Assembly (NCBI GenBank): GCA_002455915.1
Contig: DKLU01000264.1
Location: 18,551 to 26,638 of the forward strand
Reading direction: 5' to 3'
DNA length: 8,088 nucleotides
From: Chryseobacterium sp. UBA6632
GTDB taxonomy: Bacteria > Bacteroidota > Bacteroidia > Flavobacteriales > Weeksellaceae
Numbering within the stretch: the stretch's first letter is position 1; every line of letters starts with the position of its first letter. A program made the translations under genes and the position numbers. Shown piece by piece: positions 5,499-8,088 of this stretch. Under the pieces are notes generated by a model that did not search any database, had not been told where the DNA came from, and saw only the letters and a program-made list of their open reading frames with translations.

Positions 5499-5945
5499 AT
5501 GGTAAATATTATATTACCCGTAGATTTTGGGGACAAAACAGAGCAACTTATAGAAGGTGCAGTAAAATTTGCAAAACAGGTAAATGGTAAAATTTTCCTG
5601 ATCCATGTGGCTCCATCGGATATTGGTTTTGCCATTGGCGATATGGGATTTCAGTATTTTCCTGAAGTGGAAGAAAACGAAATTCGTGAGGAGCTGGTTC
5701 AGTTAAATAAAATTGAGCAGAAAATACTAGCTTACGATGTAGATTGCGAACATCTTTTGAAACAAGGGATTGCCAAAGATATTATTCTGGAATATACTCA
5801 GGATAAAAATGCAGATTTCATTGTGATGGGTTCACACGGAAGAAGCGAAATCTATGATGTCTTTATCGGAAGCTTAACGAAAGGGATTACAAAGAATTCT
5901 CCCGTTCCGGTTTTGGTGCTTCCTATTCACGAAAACAATCAGTGA
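5499..5945 (+). CDS. Universal stress protein (UspA domain)
   Basis: This 148-residue protein is a single UspA domain. It begins with the strand VNIILPVDFG (2-11), where D9 matches the conserved aspartate after the first strand, and continues with IFLIHVAP (32-39) and ADFIVMGSHG (105-114). The ATP-binding loop G-x2-G-x9-G-S is exact: G111, G114, G124, S125, followed by PVPVLVLP (135-142). So it probably binds ATP, like the MJ0577 type, rather than being an ATP-free UspA. Such proteins are cytoplasmic dimers induced by starvation or other stress; the precise role is unknown. It ends just before a bidirectional terminator and may be co-transcribed with the FAH-family gene or have its own weak promoter. 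Confidence 0.92.
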   Translation: MVNIILPVDFGDKTEQLIEGAVKFAKQVNGKIFLIHVAPSDIGFAIGDMGFQYFPEVEENEIREELVQLNKIEQKILAYDVDCEHLLKQGIAKDIILEYTQDKNADFIVMGSHGRSEIYDVFIGSLTKGITKNSPVPVLVLPIHENNQ

Positions 5946-5964
5946 GATTTTAATCATTAATATA

Positions 5965-6002
5965 AAAAAACCGATCAAACATAAAGTATTGATCGGTTTT
6001 TT
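5965..6002. terminator. Bidirectional intrinsic terminator
   Basis: AAAAAACCGATCAA (5965-5978) pairs perfectly with TTGATCGGTTTTTT (5989-6002) around a 10-nt loop. The stem is flanked by A and T runs on both sides, so it can stop transcription on both strands. It serves the universal stress protein gene from the left (stop at 5945) and the minus-strand small membrane protein from the right (stop at 6020). Confidence 0.9.
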
Positions 6003-6019
6003 ACTATATAACCAATTAA

Positions 6020-6253
6020 TTAACCTTCTTTTTTGTAGATATTCGGATCGTAGTAAGGATGCTTACCTTCCGTTGGAGAATAATAGTCTTTATCTTTGTC
6101 ACCACCCAGTGTAACTACAAGAACGTAGCACCAGTACGTAAACAATACGCAGCAAACAATAAATAGAATCCAGTTTAAAACATTACCGAAAGCATCAAAG
6201 AAACCGAAAGACCATTTGAAAACTTTGCTTAAGAATAGAAAGAAAGACGTCAT
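6020..6253 (-). CDS. Small conserved membrane protein (DUF6341-like)
   Basis: The 77-residue product has an amphipathic or weakly hydrophobic start (SFFLFLSKVFKWSFGFF), one strong membrane helix at about 25-50 (NVLNWILFIVCC, then YWCYVLVVTLGG), and a short charged tail with tyrosines and prolines (DKDKDYYSPTEGKHPYYDPN). The NW-hydrophobic-YW pattern and size agree with the flavobacterial DUF6341 family as I remember it; the function is unknown. The gene has its own features: AAGGAAAA just before the ATG and a candidate TTTG/TAAATTTG promoter upstream. It is a real gene rather than a shadow, because nothing codes opposite it, it has a good start context, and terminators and promoters bracket it. 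It is divergent from a DUF6427-like gene with 42 bp between them. Confidence 0.8.
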   Translation of the reverse strand: MTSFFLFLSKVFKWSFGFFDAFGNVLNWILFIVCCVLFTYWCYVLVVTLGGDKDKDYYSPTEGKHPYYDPNIYKKEG

Positions 6254-6271
6254 TATTTTCCTTTTTTAAAT

Positions 6272-6315
6272 TAACTTTGTACAAATTTATAAAAAATGTT
6301 TAAATTACTTTCAAA
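6272..6315. promoter_or_regulatory. Overlapping divergent promoters for the two membrane protein genes
   Basis: On the minus strand TTTG (6315 to 6312) and TAAATTTG (6289 to 6282) are separated by 22 nt, a good fit to the Bacteroidota TTTG-N17-23-TAnnTTTG pattern, and give a leader of about 20-25 nt before the start at 6253. On the plus strand TAACTTTG (6272-6279) matches the -7 consensus 16 nt before the ATG at 6296, but no TTTG is seen at the right distance upstream. The minus-strand -33 box lies inside the first codons of the plus-strand gene, so the two promoters would compete for polymerase. Confidence 0.45.
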
Positions 6316-7201
6316 AGAAAGCAATATTTTTTCAATTCCTGTTTATATTGGTTTTCTTCTTTTAGTAGTAATATTATTTAACATACTGAATTTCAACACT
6401 TATGAAGCTATTATTGCCGGAATTACTTTTCTGGGAATCGCTTTGGGATATTTTTGTTTTCACAGCATTGCGCTGAATTACCAAACACATCTGCCATTAT
6501 TTTTATATACATTTTTTATTTTCGGTTTATATCCGGGAAATTTAGATATCGGGATTGCCGTTTCTTTATTAACGAATTCTTTCCTATTGCTGCTTTTAAC
6601 GAGTACCAATGAAGATATACGAAAGAAATCTTATGTTTTGGTAGGCTCTATTGTAGCGCTGAATTTTATTTTTCTTCCTACAACTTGGCCTATGGCTGTC
6701 TTTGTGATCATACACGTAATTGCAACATCTGAAAGAATTGCTTTAAACCTCTTCAGATTTTTATTAGGAATTATTTTAATTGCATTCAGTTATTTTTCCG
6801 TCATGTATTTCTTTGATTATACAACGTGGAATATAGATTATTTACCATTCGGAAAAATGAAGATCGTTACAGATTACAGCGACATTTCACCTTTAATTCC
6901 GATTGTATTAATGCTGATCTATGCCATATATGACCATTTTAAAAATTATAATAAAAAGAGTCCGATCAGCAGATACAAATACACTTTTTTACTTGTATTT
7001 TCTTTGGCACAGCTTGTTACTATTATTTTGTACATGAATAACAGTTATGAATATTTACTTCTTCTTGCCTTTCCCTCAACAATTATCATCAGCAGAATGA
7101 TGAAGTTTTTACCTAAATATTGGATGCAGGAAGTAGGTGTTTGGCTTATTATTTTTAGTTTAATTACCTTTAAAATAGGTACTTATTTTGATTTTTTTTA
7201 G
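6296..7201 (+). CDS. Polytopic membrane protein of unknown function (DUF6427-like)
   Basis: This 301-residue protein is almost entirely hydrophobic. Helices are visible at roughly residues 13-31, 36-56, 65-80, 85-102, 112-126, 130-144, 152-173, 197-212, 227-246, 251-266 and 278-294. The start MFKLLSKESNIFSIPVYIGF and loops such as LFGLYPGN-like FIFGLYPGN (74-82), TSTNEDIRKKS (102-112) and FDYTTWNIDYLPFGKMK (173-189) fit the flavobacterial DUF6427 family, by memory. No catalytic motif of a known transporter or glycosyltransferase is recognisable, and I do not assign a function. The aromatic/acidic loop at 173-195 would be on one side of the membrane between two helices. The next gene starts 3 nt after its stop, so the two are an operon. 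Confidence 0.78.
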   Translation: MFKLLSKESNIFSIPVYIGFLLLVVILFNILNFNTYEAIIAGITFLGIALGYFCFHSIALNYQTHLPLFLYTFFIFGLYPGNLDIGIAVSLLTNSFLLLLLTSTNEDIRKKSYVLVGSIVALNFIFLPTTWPMAVFVIIHVIATSERIALNLFRFLLGIILIAFSYFSVMYFFDYTTWNIDYLPFGKMKIVTDYSDISPLIPIVLMLIYAIYDHFKNYNKKSPISRYKYTFLLVFSLAQLVTIILYMNNSYEYLLLLAFPSTIIISRMMKFLPKYWMQEVGVWLIIFSLITFKIGTYFDFF

Positions 7202-7204
7202 ATT

Positions 7205-7789
7205 ATGATTCAGATTGACGATAAATTGATTTCCGAGGATATTTTTTCCGAAGAGTTTGTGTGTAACCTTTCAAAATGTAAAGGCGCATGTTGCGTAGAA
7301 GGAGATGTAGGTGCTCCGTTAGATAAAAACGAGCTCGAAATCTTAGATAACATCTTTGATAAAATTAAACCTTATCTCACTCAGGAAGGCATCAAATCCA
7401 TTGAAGAAATCGGAACATGGACGACCGATCCGATGGATGGAATGTACGTTACCCCAATGGTAGAAAACCGCGAATGTGCCTATGTAACCTTCGACGAAAA
7501 AGGAATTACCAAGTGCGGAATTGAAAAAGCGTATGAAGATGGCGCTGTAGATTGGCAAAAGCCTATTTCGTGTCACCTCTACCCTATTCGTGTGAATGAA
7601 TATTCTACATTTACCGCTCTAAATTATCATGAATGGAATGTTTGTAACGATGCTTGTACGCTAGGAAAAGAGCTTCAGGTTCCTATTTATAAATTTCTAA
7701 AAACTCCTTTGATCAGAAAGTATGGTGAAGAATTTTACGGCGTTCTGAGCGAAGTTGCCGATGAATGGAAAAATGAATATGGTTCTTAA
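7205..7789 (+). CDS. DUF3109 family cysteine-rich protein
   Basis: The 194-residue soluble protein has the DUF3109 hallmark FVCNLSKCKGACCVEGDVGAPL (split here: C20, C25, C29, C30), then ECAYVTFDEKGITKCGIEKA (C91 and C104), SCHLYPIR (C123) and CNDAC (C147, C151). Nine cysteines arranged as C-x4-C-x3-CC...C...C...C...C-x3-C resemble the YkgJ/CxxCxxxCC group of putative metal or iron-sulfur chelating proteins. No substrate is known. It lies 3 nt downstream of the DUF6427-like membrane protein and is followed by a strong terminator, so the two form a two-gene unit. Family assignment is confident; the metal and role are inference. Confidence 0.9.
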   Translation: MIQIDDKLISEDIFSEEFVCNLSKCKGACCVEGDVGAPLDKNELEILDNIFDKIKPYLTQEGIKSIEEIGTWTTDPMDGMYVTPMVENRECAYVTFDEKGITKCGIEKAYEDGAVDWQKPISCHLYPIRVNEYSTFTALNYHEWNVCNDACTLGKELQVPIYKFLKTPLIRKYGEEFYGVLSEVADEWKNEYGS

Positions 7790-7811
7790 TCATTATCATT
7801 TTTAACAATAA

Positions 7812-7837
7812 AAAACCGCAGAGAGATCTGCGGTTTT
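7812..7837. terminator. Bidirectional intrinsic terminator
   Basis: AAAACCGCAGA (7812-7822) pairs perfectly with TCTGCGGTTTT (7827-7837) around the tetraloop GAGA. The stem is flanked by A-rich sequence on the left and T-rich on the right. It lies 23 bp after the DUF3109 stop and 20 bp before the stop of the minus-strand gene at the right edge, and can serve both. Confidence 0.92.
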
Positions 7838-7857
7838 GTGTTTATAATAAGCTTAAA

Positions 7858-8088
7858 TTATCCTTTAAAATCTTGATCCGAAACTCCAGAATTAATCACC
7901 ACTTTCGTTGTTTTAATGGTAATTTTCTGTCCGTTTCCTTCAGCTTCTATTTCTTCTGGGAATTTAATTCCGTCAACCGTCATATAGCTTTTAATAACTG
8001 CGGTGCCTTCTTTAGAGCTTGATTTGTACAATAATCCTGTTGTCGTATCAAAATAATACTGTCCTTTATCGGAAGACAAAACATTATA
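7858..8088 (-). CDS. C-terminal part of a probable exported, lipoprotein-sorting-like (LolA/DUF4292-type) protein
   Basis: The frame is open from the right edge to the TAA at 7858-7860 and gives 76 residues that start YNVLSSDKGQYYFD. The order YYFDTTTGLLYKS, then a strand with YMTVDGIKFPEEIEAE, then ITIKTTKVVINSGVSDQDF is the typical end of Bacteroidota proteins in which a half-barrel of antiparallel strands resembles outer-membrane lipoprotein-sorting proteins, including C-terminal extensions of M16 peptidases. It is therefore likely to act in the periplasm or at the outer membrane. The real start is beyond the window: the internal TTG at 8079-8077 is an ordinary leucine codon, not a start. 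Whether the whole protein is a stand-alone sorting-like protein or the tail of a larger peptidase cannot be told. Confidence 0.75.
   Translation of the reverse strand, partial: YNVLSSDKGQYYFDTTTGLLYKSSSKEGTAVIKSYMTVDGIKFPEEIEAEGNGQKITIKTTKVVINSGVSDQDFKG

Noticed and set aside
8077..8079. TTG as the start of the right-edge gene
   Set aside because: The frame continues open to the window edge (YNV before it) and the visible part is only the end of a larger domain, so this is an internal leucine codon.

Overview
The window is AT-rich chromosomal DNA from a member of the Bacteroidota, most probably a Flavobacteriia/Weeksellaceae species of the Chryseobacterium type. The evidence is gene content (two Flavobacteriales-type membrane proteins that I recognise from memory as DUF6341 and DUF6427, plus a DUF3109 cysteine-rich protein), the lack of strong Shine-Dalgarno sites, several TAnnTTTG-type -7 boxes in intergenic regions, and an intergenic region packed with short repeats of the kind scattered through Chryseobacterium-like genomes. 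This assignment is by family and style, not by a database match.

Layout. (1) 1-511, minus strand: the N-terminal 170 codons of a GT-C membrane glycosyltransferase (ArnT/PMT_2 type), running off the left edge. It is divergent from (2) 582-3091, plus strand: a tight cluster of a GtrB/DPM-like polyprenol-phosphate glycosyltransferase, a YbhN/LPG_synthase_TM-type membrane protein that starts with TTG inside the previous gene, and CDP-diacylglycerol-serine O-phosphatidyltransferase (pssA). (3) 3156-4322: a DEDDh 3'-5' exonuclease with an ExoX-like C-terminal module, followed after 3 nt by a DUF2007-like protein with a C-terminal zinc ribbon. (4) 4323-4834: about 0.5 kb without a gene, filled with a mosaic of repeats, including a perfect 20-bp inverted repeat, a GGGGTGG-flanked hairpin, two copies of a TTTGCTTCGCAAA-like hairpin, and a structured element that may be a Flavo-1-type RNA. 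(5) 4835-5945: a short fumarylacetoacetate hydrolase family enzyme and a universal stress protein, closed by a bidirectional terminator. (6) 6020-6253 (minus) and 6296-7789 (plus): a divergent pair of conserved membrane proteins, the plus-strand one followed after 3 nt by a DUF3109 protein, then a second bidirectional terminator. (7) 7858-8088, minus strand: the C-terminus of a probable periplasmic or outer-membrane protein, running off the right edge.

How it may work together. Genes 1-3 form a plausible envelope glycosylation module: the GT2 enzyme would charge polyprenyl phosphate with a sugar at the inner face, a membrane protein (the LPG_synthase_TM-like one is a candidate) would help present or flip it, and the divergent GT-C enzyme would transfer it to an acceptor on the periplasmic side. 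pssA, one nucleotide downstream, ties the cluster to phospholipid synthesis (phosphatidylserine, hence phosphatidylethanolamine). The remaining genes look like ordinary flavobacterial housekeeping or conserved-unknown genes. No phage, transposase, CRISPR array, tRNA or rRNA was seen. The least ordinary parts are the repeat mosaic at 4323-4834 and the glycosylation triad; neither proves a new system.
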